In this document: positions 52,362 through 61,501 of the stretch, in pieces | Numbering within the stretch: the first letter of the stretch is position 1 | Layout: every line of letters starts with the position of its first letter | From: Streptomyces inusitatus | GTDB lineage: Bacteria > Actinomycetota > Actinomycetes > Streptomycetales > Streptomycetaceae | Direction: 5' to 3' | DNA: 64,000 nucleotides | NCBI RefSeq assembly: GCF_014651115.1 | Contig: NZ_BMWG01000025.1 | Location: forward strand, 50,410-114,409 | The notes under the pieces: model-generated | Told to the model about the DNA's origin: nothing | Databases searched by the model: none | Seen by the model: only the letters and a program-made list of their open reading frames with translations | Position numbers and translations under genes: made by a program

Positions 52362-54488
52362 ATGCGATGGTTGGTGGGATGGAGCAGTGTCGCCGCCCAC
52401 TTCGGCTCGGCCGGAGCCGTGGGCGCGCCCGACGAGGGCCGCACCCTGCAACCCGTCGGCTCACAGCCGCTGTGGGGCGACCCCGACCCGCTCTGGGCGG
52501 TTGGCGACTGGCGTCCCGACGAGGTCCGCGTCGTCGCCCTCGACCCACCGGCCGGGCCCGCCGCGAGCACCCACCACACCACCCGGATGGCCGTCCTCGG
52601 CTGCTGCGCCGCGAGCGACGACGAACTGCGCGCCGGACTGCTCTCCGCGCGCGGCGGGGCACTGCGCCATCTGACCGCGTGGCCCGGCAGCTACACCGCC
52701 GTCGTCCAGTCCGGCCGGCGGATCACCGTCGTCGGCGACCTCGCCGGGGCCCGCCCCGTCTTCCACACCCCCTGGGCGAACGGCACCGCGTACGCCACCG
52801 CCGCCCTCCCCCTCGCCGACCTCATCGAGGCCCAGCTCGACATCGGACACCTCGCCGCCCTCCTCGCCTGCCCCGAGACCCCGGAGGCGCTGCGCGACTC
52901 CACCCCCTACGAAGGCGTCAGACGCGTCCCGCCCGGCCACGCGCTGATCCTCCGCGAGGGCTCCCGCGAGATCACCGGCTACGAGCAGGTCGCCTCCCTC
53001 GCCGTCGCCGGCCCCCGGATCGAGGCCGAACACGCGGTGGACGGCGTACGGGAGGCCCTGATCGAAGCGGTACGAGCCCGGCTCGACGCCCCCCGCCACG
53101 CCCCCGAGACCCTCCCCCAGGACCCGGGCCCGGTCCCCGGCATGGGCCCCGCCGACCGGCGCGCCCAGCGCGGCGCCCCCGCCCCCGGCATCGGCGCCGA
53201 CCTCTCCGGAGGCAGCGCCTCCGGGACGCTGGCACTCCTCGCGGCCGGACTGCCGGGCCGGCCCGGCACCGTACTCGGCCACGGCACCGGCGCGGGGACA
53301 CGCCTCCTCGCCGTCACCTACAACGACCTCACCGACGAAGCCCGCGAAGCCGAACTCGAACGGGCCCGCGCCCTCGCCGCCGACCCGCGCCTGCACCATG
53401 TCGTCGTCGCGGCGGGCGAGGAGGGCCTGCCCTACGCCGGACTGGGCAACGGGCCGCTCACCGACGAACCCGCGCCCTCCCTCGTCCTCGCCGAGCGCCA
53501 CCGCTCCAGGCTGGCCTCCGGGAGCGCCGACCACTTCACCGGCGCGGGCGCGCGACAGGTCCTCGACGCCCACCCGGCGCGCCTCGCCGACCTCCTCCTC
53601 GACCGGCAGCGCCGCCATCTGCTGCGGCCCGCCGCCGCGCTGACCCGGGCCGAAGGGCCCTCCGCGCACTCCCTGTTCATCCCGCTCACCGTCTACCGGG
53701 CCGCCCGGCGGCTGGCCCGTACGCCGTACCGCACCGGCCTGGAGAGCGCGGCAGGACAGCTCCTCGAAGCCGGCCGCACCGAGACCCGCCACGACGACGG
53801 CCCACTGGGCGCGTCCCTGGCCGCCCTGGCCTGGTCCCGGCCGGGCCCGGCCGCGCGCTGGCTCACCGGCGAGGCACTCGCCGAGGTCTCGGCCCGCCTC
53901 ACCGAAGCGGCGACCCGGCCGGTCCTGGTGCAGCGCCCCGGAGAGGCCAGGGCCCGTGCCGCGCTCGCCCGGCACGCCTTCGACCAGCGCATCCTGGAAC
54001 AGGCCGCGGAGATCCGCAGCCAGCGCCTCCACGCGCCCTTCCTGGACAACCAGGTCGTACGCGCCTGCCGCGCCCTGCCCGAGTCCCTCCGGGTACGCCC
54101 CGGAGCGCGCGCGGAGATCCTCCGCACCGTCCTCGCGGGCGCGGGCGTCCATCAACTGCCCCCCGGCTGGGGCGCGTCCACCCACAACACCTCGGCCCTG
54201 GCCGCCCGCAAGGGGCTGCACGCGGCGCTGCCCCAGCTGATCGCCCTCTTCGACGCGCCCCTCCTGGCGGACGCGGGGCTGATCGAGGCCCGGGTGATCC
54301 GCAAGGCCCTCCGCGCGGCCTCCGAGGGCGAGCCGCTCCCGCTCGACGGCCTCGCCGACCTCGTCTCCACCGAACTGTGGCTGCGCCGTCTGCTCTCCCG
54401 CCGAGGCACCTGCTGGACCGGCACGGCCGCTCCCCGCCAGCGCGCCGTCCCCACCGGAGTGCCCCCGCGCCCCTCCCTGAGGCCCTGA
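52362..54488 (+). CDS. Asparagine-synthetase-like protein with degenerate PP-loop
   Basis: 708-residue homologue of asparagine synthetase B and lasso-peptide cyclases. An N-terminal Ntn-like domain (to about 200) starts MRWLVGW, so the catalytic Cys2 of glutaminases is missing. The ATP PP-loop expected as SGGxDS reads LSGGSASGTLA, with Ala in place of Asp. The C-terminal synthetase fold retains RQRRHLLR and the HAPFLDNQVVRACRALP motif. Normal asparagine synthesis is unlikely. It may be a regulatory or specialised amide-forming protein conserved beside sporulation genes. ATG after GGAGG. Confidence 0.82.
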   Translation: MRWLVGWSSVAAHFGSAGAVGAPDEGRTLQPVGSQPLWGDPDPLWAVGDWRPDEVRVVALDPPAGPAASTHHTTRMAVLGCCAASDDELRAGLLSARGGALRHLTAWPGSYTAVVQSGRRITVVGDLAGARPVFHTPWANGTAYATAALPLADLIEAQLDIGHLAALLACPETPEALRDSTPYEGVRRVPPGHALILREGSREITGYEQVASLAVAGPRIEAEHAVDGVREALIEAVRARLDAPRHAPETLPQDPGPVPGMGPADRRAQRGAPAPGIGADLSGGSASGTLALLAAGLPGRPGTVLGHGTGAGTRLLAVTYNDLTDEAREAELERARALAADPRLHHVVVAAGEEGLPYAGLGNGPLTDEPAPSLVLAERHRSRLASGSADHFTGAGARQVLDAHPARLADLLLDRQRRHLLRPAAALTRAEGPSAHSLFIPLTVYRAARRLARTPYRTGLESAAGQLLEAGRTETRHDDGPLGASLAALAWSRPGPAARWLTGEALAEVSARLTEAATRPVLVQRPGEARARAALARHAFDQRILEQAAEIRSQRLHAPFLDNQVVRACRALPESLRVRPGARAEILRTVLAGAGVHQLPPGWGASTHNTSALAARKGLHAALPQLIALFDAPLLADAGLIEARVIRKALRAASEGEPLPLDGLADLVSTELWLRRLLSRRGTCWTGTAAPRQRAVPTGVPPRPSLRP

Positions 54489-54525
54489 GGTCCGAGCCCC
54501 TGAGGCACCAGGGGGGTCACCCCGG

Positions 54526-56613
54526 TCAGACGCAGCTGATCCGGGAGTTCGCCCATCCCGCGAGCGCGACCGCGTCGAACGGCGTCTGGGGCTCCACCAC
54601 CAGCCGGATCGTCTCGTGCCCCCCGATCGGGACATGCACCGGCACTCCGGCCTGGCCGCCCCGCAGCACCGGCGACTTCCACAGCCGCTCGCCGTCCCCG
54701 TACACCGAGAACCGCACGGACCCCAGCCCCATCGTCAGATCGTCCACCCCGACCACGGCGTCATAGCCGGAGCACGTCCGGTTGAGGTCGATCGCGACGG
54801 ACGAGGAGGCGTGCACGGTCACCCCGTGCGCGTACCGCTCGCCGCCGATCAGCAGCCCCGTCCGCTGCCAGAGCCAGCTGCTCTCGGCGAGCCGCACCTC
54901 GGGCCCGGTGTGGTCGCCGAAGACGCTGTACTGCAAACGGTTGACCTGGTAGACCTTCGGCTTCGGGCTCGGTTTCGGCTTCGGCGCGGACGGCGAGGGA
55001 GTGGGGCTCGGCCTCGGAGTGGGCGTGGCCCGAGTCGGACTCGGGCTGGGGCTCGGTTTCGGCTTCGGCGCGGGCGGCTCGGGCGCGGGCGTGGACGGGG
55101 TGGGCGTCGGCCGGGCGGGCACCGGCTTCGCCGGGGCGGGCGCGGAGGTCGCGGAGGTCGCGGGCCTCGGGCTCGGCCGCTCCGGCGGCGCGGGCCTGGG
55201 CGGTACGGTCCTGGGGGAGGGCGTCGGATCCACCGGGGCGACGGACCGCACGGCGGGCGGCTCGGCCACCGGCTCCGGGTCACGCTTGTCGTTGGACAGC
55301 GCCCACACCAGCCCGGCCGTCGCGGCGACCGCCAGCAGCGCGGCGATGCCTGCCTTGGCCGGAGCCCCCAGCCCCTCGGACGCGGCGGCCCCGCCGACCG
55401 CCCCCGCCGAGCCGCCGCCGGTGGCGGCAGCGGCGGCTCCCGCTCCCGCCGCCCCGGCCGCGCCCCCGGCGACGATCCCGGCGGCCTTGACCGAATACCC
55501 GGCGGCGAACCAGCCGATGACCGCGACCGGCAGCAGCGCGGGGATCCCCGAGTTCACATGCGCCAGCTCGCCCGCCGCCAGCCGGCACTTGGCGCACTCC
55601 TCCAGATGCTTGCGCAGACCCAGTTCGGCCCGCATCCGCAGCCCGCCGCGCGCATAGGCCCCCAGCCGGTCGGCATAGCGGGCGCAGTCCCCGCCGGAGG
55701 TCAGCGCCGAACTCACATGCGCCTGGAGATAGGCCTGTTTCAGCCCCTCGCGCGCCCGGCCGGCCAGCACCGCCGTGGCATTGGCGGTCAGCCCGAAGAG
55801 CGGCGCGATCTCGCTGGGCGACTCCTCCTCCACGGTGGTGTGCCAGAGCACCGCCTGCCAGCGCTCCGGCAGCGACCGGAACGCCCTCAGCGCCAGGGAC
55901 TGTTCGGCCTCGTGCATCGCCCGGACGTCCGCGCCCAGATCGAGCGTCTTGTCCGCCGTGGCGTCCGTGCCGCGGGCGGCGTCGGCGGCGAACACCGCGA
56001 AGTCGTCGACCAACTGCTCCCGCTTGGCGGTCTTCGTCCAGGTCGCGGCCACCCGCCGGACCGTGGTGAGCAGATACGCCCGCACCGCGTGCTCGGGCCC
56101 CGCGCCGCCGCGCACCGCCTGGAGCGTCCGCGCGAAGACCTCGGCCGTCAGATCGTCGGCGGTGTGCGCGTCCCGGCAGCAGGTGCGCGCATAGCGGCGC
56201 ACCGCGTCGGAGTGCCGCCGGAACAGCTCCGCGTAGGCGCTGTCGTCACCGCCCCGCATCCGCTGGATCAGCTCCGCGTCGGACTGCGGCAGCTCACGCG
56301 GCGGCGGCAGCAGCGAATCGGACCTCGCGCCCCCGCCCTCGCGCTGCGGCGGCACGGAGGCGTCCCTCGGAACGGCCCCTGAGCCGGGAGCGGCGGCACC
56401 GAACGCCGAAGAGTCGTCCGCCCGAGTGCCGTCCATGCCCTGACCGGGCACGGTACGACCGGCGGCCCCCCGCCCGGGAACACCGACAGCGCCCTGCTCC
56501 GGCACCTGCGGCGCGGACCCGCCGCCGGACCCGGTGCCGGTGCCGTTCGGGCCGTCCGTACCGCCGGATCCGCCGACCGATTCGTCCTGTGCGTCCCGCC
56601 CGTCACCGCTCAT
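54526..56613 (-). CDS. Sigma factor fused to zinc finger, membrane helix and NPCBM domain
   Basis: 695-residue multidomain protein. A disordered 105-residue head is followed by ECF sigma region 2 (ELIQRMRGGDDSAYAELFRRH, DDLTAEVFART) and region 4 (RSLPERWQAVLWHTTVEEESPSEIA). Then comes an anti-sigma-like zinc-binding motif (LRKHLEECAKCRLAAGEL, H-x3-C-x2-C), Gly/Ala-rich hydrophobic segments with a clear helix (GIAALLAVAATAGLVWAL), a 130-residue Pro-rich stalk and a C-terminal NPCBM carbohydrate-binding domain (GGERYAHGVTVHASS, NRTCSGYDAVVGVDD). It looks like an envelope sensor tied to its own sigma domain. Confidence 0.87.
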   Translation of the reverse strand: MSGDGRDAQDESVGGSGGTDGPNGTGTGSGGGSAPQVPEQGAVGVPGRGAAGRTVPGQGMDGTRADDSSAFGAAAPGSGAVPRDASVPPQREGGGARSDSLLPPPRELPQSDAELIQRMRGGDDSAYAELFRRHSDAVRRYARTCCRDAHTADDLTAEVFARTLQAVRGGAGPEHAVRAYLLTTVRRVAATWTKTAKREQLVDDFAVFAADAARGTDATADKTLDLGADVRAMHEAEQSLALRAFRSLPERWQAVLWHTTVEEESPSEIAPLFGLTANATAVLAGRAREGLKQAYLQAHVSSALTSGGDCARYADRLGAYARGGLRMRAELGLRKHLEECAKCRLAAGELAHVNSGIPALLPVAVIGWFAAGYSVKAAGIVAGGAAGAAGAGAAAAATGGGSAGAVGGAAASEGLGAPAKAGIAALLAVAATAGLVWALSNDKRDPEPVAEPPAVRSVAPVDPTPSPRTVPPRPAPPERPSPRPATSATSAPAPAKPVPARPTPTPSTPAPEPPAPKPKPSPSPSPTRATPTPRPSPTPSPSAPKPKPSPKPKVYQVNRLQYSVFGDHTGPEVRLAESSWLWQRTGLLIGGERYAHGVTVHASSSVAIDLNRTCSGYDAVVGVDDLTMGLGSVRFSVYGDGERLWKSPVLRGGQAGVPVHVPIGGHETIRLVVEPQTPFDAVALAGWANSRISCV

Positions 56614-56867
56614 CGCGGAAGCCCTCATTCATCGCGGAAGCCGCCGTCAGCACCTCAGACCCGAACACCGGGCAAGCGTGCCACACGGCAACTGCGCTCC
56701 GACCCCCCAGCCGTGTCAACCACTCATCCGGGGAGAACTGACCGAATCCGCGCCCGATCGAGAGTTTCCCGGAGGAAAATTCAGCCATTTGTCCGGCGGA
56801 AGGCCATGAGCCGAGGACCCCGGCGACGGGTGCGGCCCAGTTGGGCCCGCACCCGGCCGGAAGCCGG

Positions 56868-57683
56868 TCACAGCCCTCTCGGGCGCAACCCCTCAAGCAG
56901 AATCTCCAGCAGCCGGGCCGACGCGGCGGCCTGCTGCGCCGCATCCGGCAGCGAGGGCGCCGCCGTCGCTATCACCAGCAGCACATCGGCCACGGTCACA
57001 TCGCCCCGCAGCTCACCCGCCGCCCGCGCCCGGTCGACCAACTGCCCGACGACCTCCAGCAGCACCCCGGCGCCCGCGTCGTCCTGCTCGTCGCCCGGCA
57101 CCTGACGCTGCCCGACGACCCGCAGATCCGGCTGCGCACCCCCCAGGGGCGCACTCGACCGCTGATGCGGCACCCGGGTCTCCTCCCGCGCCGCCGACGA
57201 CCCCGGAGCCTCGTCCGGATCGACGCCCACCCGCAGCACCTGCGGCGGCAGCAGCCGGCCCGCGCCCGAGGCCACCGAGGTCCGCAGGAACCGGGCCAGC
57301 GCCGACCACGGCTCCTCCTCCTGCCCCAGAGCCGTACGCGCCTGCTCCGTCAGCCGGGAGGTCTCCTCCTCGGCTATTCGGCGCACCAGCACATCCTTGC
57401 TCGGGAAACGGCGGTACACCGTCCCGACGCCGACCCTGGCCCGGCGCGCCACATCCTCCATCGGCGCGCCGTAACCCAGCTCGCCGAACACCTCACGGGC
57501 GGCCCGCAGCACATGCTCCAGATTGCGCTGGGCGTCCACCCTCAGCGGCGCCGAACGGCCGGCGGCACCCGATCCCGCCCGGCCGCCCGCGCCCGCTCCC
57601 TCGCCGCCCTGATGACCGCCCTGAACCTGGGTGTCCGCGGTCGTCGGAACGGCAGCCTGCCAATGCGAATCCTGAATGGTCAT
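56868..57683 (-). CDS. atrA: TetR-family regulator, AtrA-like
   Basis: 271-residue TetR regulator. The helix-turn-helix (EDVARRARVGVGTVYRRFPSKDVLVRRI) follows a 45-residue disordered N-terminus. AtrA in S. coelicolor activates actII-ORF4 and several metabolic genes. The assignment rests on the neighbourhood (divergent NADH dehydrogenase, then a SpoIIE phosphatase and an MFS/MarR pair, as at SCO4118-4122 from memory) and on the HTH. ATG after GGGGGA. Confidence 0.75.
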   Translation of the reverse strand: MTIQDSHWQAAVPTTADTQVQGGHQGGEGAGAGGRAGSGAAGRSAPLRVDAQRNLEHVLRAAREVFGELGYGAPMEDVARRARVGVGTVYRRFPSKDVLVRRIAEEETSRLTEQARTALGQEEEPWSALARFLRTSVASGAGRLLPPQVLRVGVDPDEAPGSSAAREETRVPHQRSSAPLGGAQPDLRVVGQRQVPGDEQDDAGAGVLLEVVGQLVDRARAAGELRGDVTVADVLLVIATAAPSLPDAAQQAAASARLLEILLEGLRPRGL

Positions 57684-57977
57684 ACGTGTTCCCCCGGTCA
57701 CTGAGTCTCCCCCCGGAGACCTCCCCCGCCTGGTCCGCCGGGCGTGCCTTGACCAAGCACCCCGACGAAGTACGAACATAGTTGAGCGGGGGTCAATTCA
57801 GAAGGGGGTAGTTCCGCACGGAGCGCCCCCCGATCGGAGCAAGGACCGGAAGGCTCCCGTTTACGCCCCCCAGCGCCCCCCTTCACGTAACCCCTGACCT
57901 GCACACCTTCCCTTTCCGCCGGCAGTACCCCGGCGCACGGCGGCACAAAGCCTCCGGTCACACAATTTGCCGGGGCT

Positions 57978-59537
57978 GTGGACAAACGCCTGGGACCGTT
58001 GCGTCATGGGAAGGTGAAGGCAGCAGACTCCCGGGGCCAGACCCCCGGCACCCCACCGACCGCGCGCACCGCCGGCACGCGGATTCTCGTCCTCGGTGGC
58101 GGCTATGTCGGGATGTATTCGGCGCTCCACCTCCAGCGCAGGCTGAGACGGGAGCTGGGCAGCGGTGAGACGGAGATCCTGGTCGTCTCGCCCGACCCCT
58201 ATATGACGTATCAGCCCTTCCTCCCCGAGGCCGCCGCCGGATCCATCGCCCCGGCGCATGTGGTGGTCCCGCTCCGGCGTGTTCTCGGCAGATGCAAAAT
58301 CCTCATCGGCGAGGCCACCTCCGTCGACCACGCCAAGCGCACGGCGACGGTGACCACTCTCGCCACCGCGGACGAGGGGACGGGCGCAATCGAATTGGCG
58401 TACGACGAACTCATCATCGCGCCGGGTTCCGTCTCCCGCACCCTCCCCATTCCGGGCCTTGCCGAGTACGCCATCGGCTTCAAGACCGTCGAAGAAGCCA
58501 TCGGGCTGCGCAATCACGTCATCGAACAGATGGACATCGCCTCCTCCACCCGCGATCCCGCGATCCGCGACGCCGCCCTCACCTTCGTCTTCGTCGGCGG
58601 CGGCTACGCGGGCGTCGAGGCACTCGCCGAACTGGAGGACATGGCCCGCTACACCGCCCGCTACTACCACAACATCAAGCCGGCGGACCTGAAATGGATC
58701 CTCGTGGAGGCCAGCGACCGCATCCTCCCCGAGGTCGGCGAGGAGATGGGCAAGTACGCCATCCGGGAACTGCGCTCCCGCAACATCGACGTACGCCTCA
58801 CCACCCGGCTGGAGTCCTGCGAAGGCCGCGTCGCCGTGCTCGACGACGGCAGCCGCTTCCCCACCAGGACCGTCGTCTGGACCGCGGGGGTCAAACCCGC
58901 CCCGGTCCTCGCCGCCACGGACCTCCCCCGCAACGACCGCGGCAGAATCCGCTGCACCGCCCACCTCACCGTCGTCGGCACCGAACACGTCTGGGCCGCC
59001 GGGGACGCCGCCGCCGTCCCGGACATCACCTCCGACACCCCGGGCGCGGAGTGCGCCCCCAACGCCCAGCACGCCGTACGCCAGGCCAAAGTCCTCGCCG
59101 CCAACGTCGCCGCCGCACTGCGCGGCCGGCCGCTCCAGGAGTACGCCCACGCCTACGTCGGCTCGGTGGCCTCCCTCGGCCTGCACCGGGGCGTCGCCCA
59201 TGTCTACGGACGCAAGCTCAAGGGCTACCCCGCCTGGCTGATGCACCGCGTCTACCACCTCAGCAGGATGCCCACCCTCAACCGGAAGGCGCGCGTCCTG
59301 GCAGAGTGGACCCTCGCCGGACTCTTCAAACGGGAGATCGTCTCTCTCGGCTCGCTGGAACACCCGCGCGCCGAATTCGAGAGCGCGGCCACCGGCGGCC
59401 CCCGGCACACCACACCGCCACCGGGCACCCCGCCGCCCCCGGACCCACCACGGTCCGGACCGGCGGACACGCCGAAGCCCCCACCGCCGGACACCCCGGA
59501 ACCGGGCCCGGACGACAGCCGTCCCACCGGCGGCTGA
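57978..59537 (+). CDS. ndh: Type II NADH dehydrogenase
   Basis: About 519-residue FAD-dependent NADH:quinone oxidoreductase, non-proton-pumping. It shows FAD motif RILVLGGGYVGMYSAL, NAD motif FVFVGGGYAGVEALAEL and VWAAGDAAAVPD, with a C-terminal membrane-binding helix region near YPAWLMHRVYHLSRMP. The last 65 residues are Pro-rich. The start is uncertain: GTG 57978 or GTG 58014. Divergent from atrA, so probably under AtrA control (inference). Confidence 0.92.
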   Translation: MDKRLGPLRHGKVKAADSRGQTPGTPPTARTAGTRILVLGGGYVGMYSALHLQRRLRRELGSGETEILVVSPDPYMTYQPFLPEAAAGSIAPAHVVVPLRRVLGRCKILIGEATSVDHAKRTATVTTLATADEGTGAIELAYDELIIAPGSVSRTLPIPGLAEYAIGFKTVEEAIGLRNHVIEQMDIASSTRDPAIRDAALTFVFVGGGYAGVEALAELEDMARYTARYYHNIKPADLKWILVEASDRILPEVGEEMGKYAIRELRSRNIDVRLTTRLESCEGRVAVLDDGSRFPTRTVVWTAGVKPAPVLAATDLPRNDRGRIRCTAHLTVVGTEHVWAAGDAAAVPDITSDTPGAECAPNAQHAVRQAKVLAANVAAALRGRPLQEYAHAYVGSVASLGLHRGVAHVYGRKLKGYPAWLMHRVYHLSRMPTLNRKARVLAEWTLAGLFKREIVSLGSLEHPRAEFESAATGGPRHTTPPPGTPPPPDPPRSGPADTPKPPPPDTPEPGPDDSRPTGG

Positions 59538-59614
59538 CCACCCGGCACAGGGCCTGACGGCAACCCCCGAAGGGCCTGACGGACCCCCGGCCGACACCGA
59601 CTGTCAGTACGCTC

Positions 59615-59635
59615 GGTCACACTGGTCGTGTGACC
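59615..59635 (+). promoter_or_regulatory. Inverted repeat upstream of SpoIIE phosphatase
   Basis: GGTCACAC-tggtc-GTGTGACC, perfect 8-bp arms, 72 bp before the proposed start. GTGACCCTTGTGACCCTT direct repeats follow (59661-59678). Probably an operator; the protein is unknown. Confidence 0.55.
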
Positions 59636-59706
59636 ATAGGTGGGCTCACATTTGCACAGAGTGACCCTTGTGACCCTTGGCGACAACCATTGAGGCTAGA
59701 AAGTCA

Positions 59707-61473
59707 GTGAACTTCACGCGTTGGAGCGCAAGGCTCCCCGGTACGCAGCGCCGCGCCGCGGCGCGAAGGGCCGACCGCGGGATCTCCACCGCGCCTCCCC
59801 GACCGGACCGCCGGGAAGACGGCGGACGGGAGGGCCGGGGAGAGGGATCGGTCCCGGCGGCCCGCGGCGACACCGCCGAAGCGGACCCGGCCGCCCCGGC
59901 CCGCGCCGACACCGCCCACGAAGGCCCCCGCCCGAGCGGCGAGCGGCCCTCCGGCCGCCTCCCCGCCGCACCCCCGGTCGAGGACTTCCCGATCGCCGAG
60001 ATCCTCGGCCGGCTCCCCGCCCTGGTCGCCGTCGCCTACGGCGCCGAACACCGCATCGCCTACGTCAACGACGCCTACACCACCGCCTTCGGCCCCCGCC
60101 CGATCGGCAGCCGCGCCGCCGACACCTGCCCCGAGCTGGCCGAGCTGGGCCTGCCCCCGCTCATGGACCAGGTCCTGCGCGGCGGCACCTCACGCACCGT
60201 GAAGTCCCGCAAAGTCGCCGCGGGAGGCTCGTACACCGCCACCTGCCTGCCCGTGGAGATCCCCGGCACCGGCGGCGGAGTGCTGGTCTTCGCCACCGAC
60301 GTCACCGGCCACGCCGAATCCGCCGACCGGCTGCGCGCCAGCGAGCGCCGCCAGCGCGAGATGGCCGTCACCCTCCAGCGCTCCCTGCTCCCCCAGGAAC
60401 TCGAACAACCCGACGACCTGCGCATCGCCGCCACCTACCAGCCCGGCAGCGAGGACGCCGCGGTCGGCGGCGACTGGTACGACGTGATCACCCTCGGAGC
60501 CGGCCGCACCGCCCTGGTCATCGGCGACGTCATGGGCCGGGGCGTGCGCGCCGCCGCCGTCATGGGCCAGCTCCGCACCGCCGTCCGCGCCTACGCCCGG
60601 CTCGACCTCCCGCCCCACGAGGTCCTCCAGCTCCTCGACGGACTGGCCGCCGAGATCGACGCCAGCCAGATCGCCACCTGCGTCTACGCCGTCCACGACC
60701 CCAACGAGGGCCGCCTCGTCTACGCCTCCGCCGGACACCTCCCCATCCTCGTCCGCGACGAGGACGGCACCGTCCGCCGCGCCGCCGACCCCACCGGCCC
60801 GCCGCTCGGCACCGGCGGCTGGCTCCACAGCTCGGGCTCCATCGCCCTGCCGCCCGGCTCCAGCGCTGTCCTCTATACAGACGGACTCGTCGAACGCCGG
60901 GGCGAGGACATCGACGAAGGCGTCGCCTCCCTGGAGCGCGCCCTCTCCGGAGCCGACGGCACCCCGCAGGTCGTCTGCGACCGGCTCATCCGCTCCCAGG
61001 GAGTCACCGCCGACCACGACGACGACGTCGCCGTCCTCGTCGTCCAGCACCCCTCCCGCACCGGACCCTCCGCCGAGCTCTTCCACAACGCGGCACTCGA
61101 CCTCCTCGGCGGCACCGAGGCCGCACCGCGCGCCCGCGCCTTCGCCTCCGGAGTCATGGCCTCCTGGCGGTTCTCCCCCGAGCTCCACGACCTCGGCGTA
61201 CTGGCCACCAGCGAACTGGTCGCCAACTCCCTCCAGCACGGCACCCCGCCCATGCGCCTCAGACTCCGCCGCACCGACCGCCGCCTGATCATCGAAGTCA
61301 CCGACGGCGACGACCACCTGCCACGCCGCCGCCGCGCCGAAACAGAGGACGAGGCGGGCCGCGGGATCTCCATCATCGCGACGATCGCCTCGTCCTGGGG
61401 CAGCCGCCGCACCCCCGGCGGCGGCAAAGCCGTCTGGTGCGAGTTCGCCCTCCCCACCCGGGACAAGACCTAG
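59707..61473 (+). CDS. PAS-SpoIIE-HATPase phosphatase
   Basis: 588-residue regulator with a basic N-terminus (NFTRWSARLPGTQRRAAAR), a PAS domain (about 95-205, HRIAYVNDAYTTAFG), a PP2C/SpoIIE phosphatase (VGGDWYDVITLG, VIGDVMGRGVRAA, ASAGHLPIL, VLYTDGLVERRGED) and a C-terminal RsbW-like HATPase (ATSELVANSLQHG, GRGISIIATIASSWG). Both phosphatase and anti-sigma-type kinase domains in one chain suggest control of an anti-sigma network. The GTG at 59707 is chosen; a TTG at 59677 is possible. Confidence 0.9.
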   Translation: MNFTRWSARLPGTQRRAAARRADRGISTAPPRPDRREDGGREGRGEGSVPAARGDTAEADPAAPARADTAHEGPRPSGERPSGRLPAAPPVEDFPIAEILGRLPALVAVAYGAEHRIAYVNDAYTTAFGPRPIGSRAADTCPELAELGLPPLMDQVLRGGTSRTVKSRKVAAGGSYTATCLPVEIPGTGGGVLVFATDVTGHAESADRLRASERRQREMAVTLQRSLLPQELEQPDDLRIAATYQPGSEDAAVGGDWYDVITLGAGRTALVIGDVMGRGVRAAAVMGQLRTAVRAYARLDLPPHEVLQLLDGLAAEIDASQIATCVYAVHDPNEGRLVYASAGHLPILVRDEDGTVRRAADPTGPPLGTGGWLHSSGSIALPPGSSAVLYTDGLVERRGEDIDEGVASLERALSGADGTPQVVCDRLIRSQGVTADHDDDVAVLVVQHPSRTGPSAELFHNAALDLLGGTEAAPRARAFASGVMASWRFSPELHDLGVLATSELVANSLQHGTPPMRLRLRRTDRRLIIEVTDGDDHLPRRRRAETEDEAGRGISIIATIASSWGSRRTPGGGKAVWCEFALPTRDKT

Positions 61474-61501
61474 ACTCTGCCCCTGGGTCCTGCCACACGG
61501 G

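Noticed and set aside
54616..56382. 588-codon plus-strand frame opposite the sigma fusion gene
   Set aside because: Arg/Gly/Pro-rich, no motif; the minus strand carries clear sigma and NPCBM motifs.
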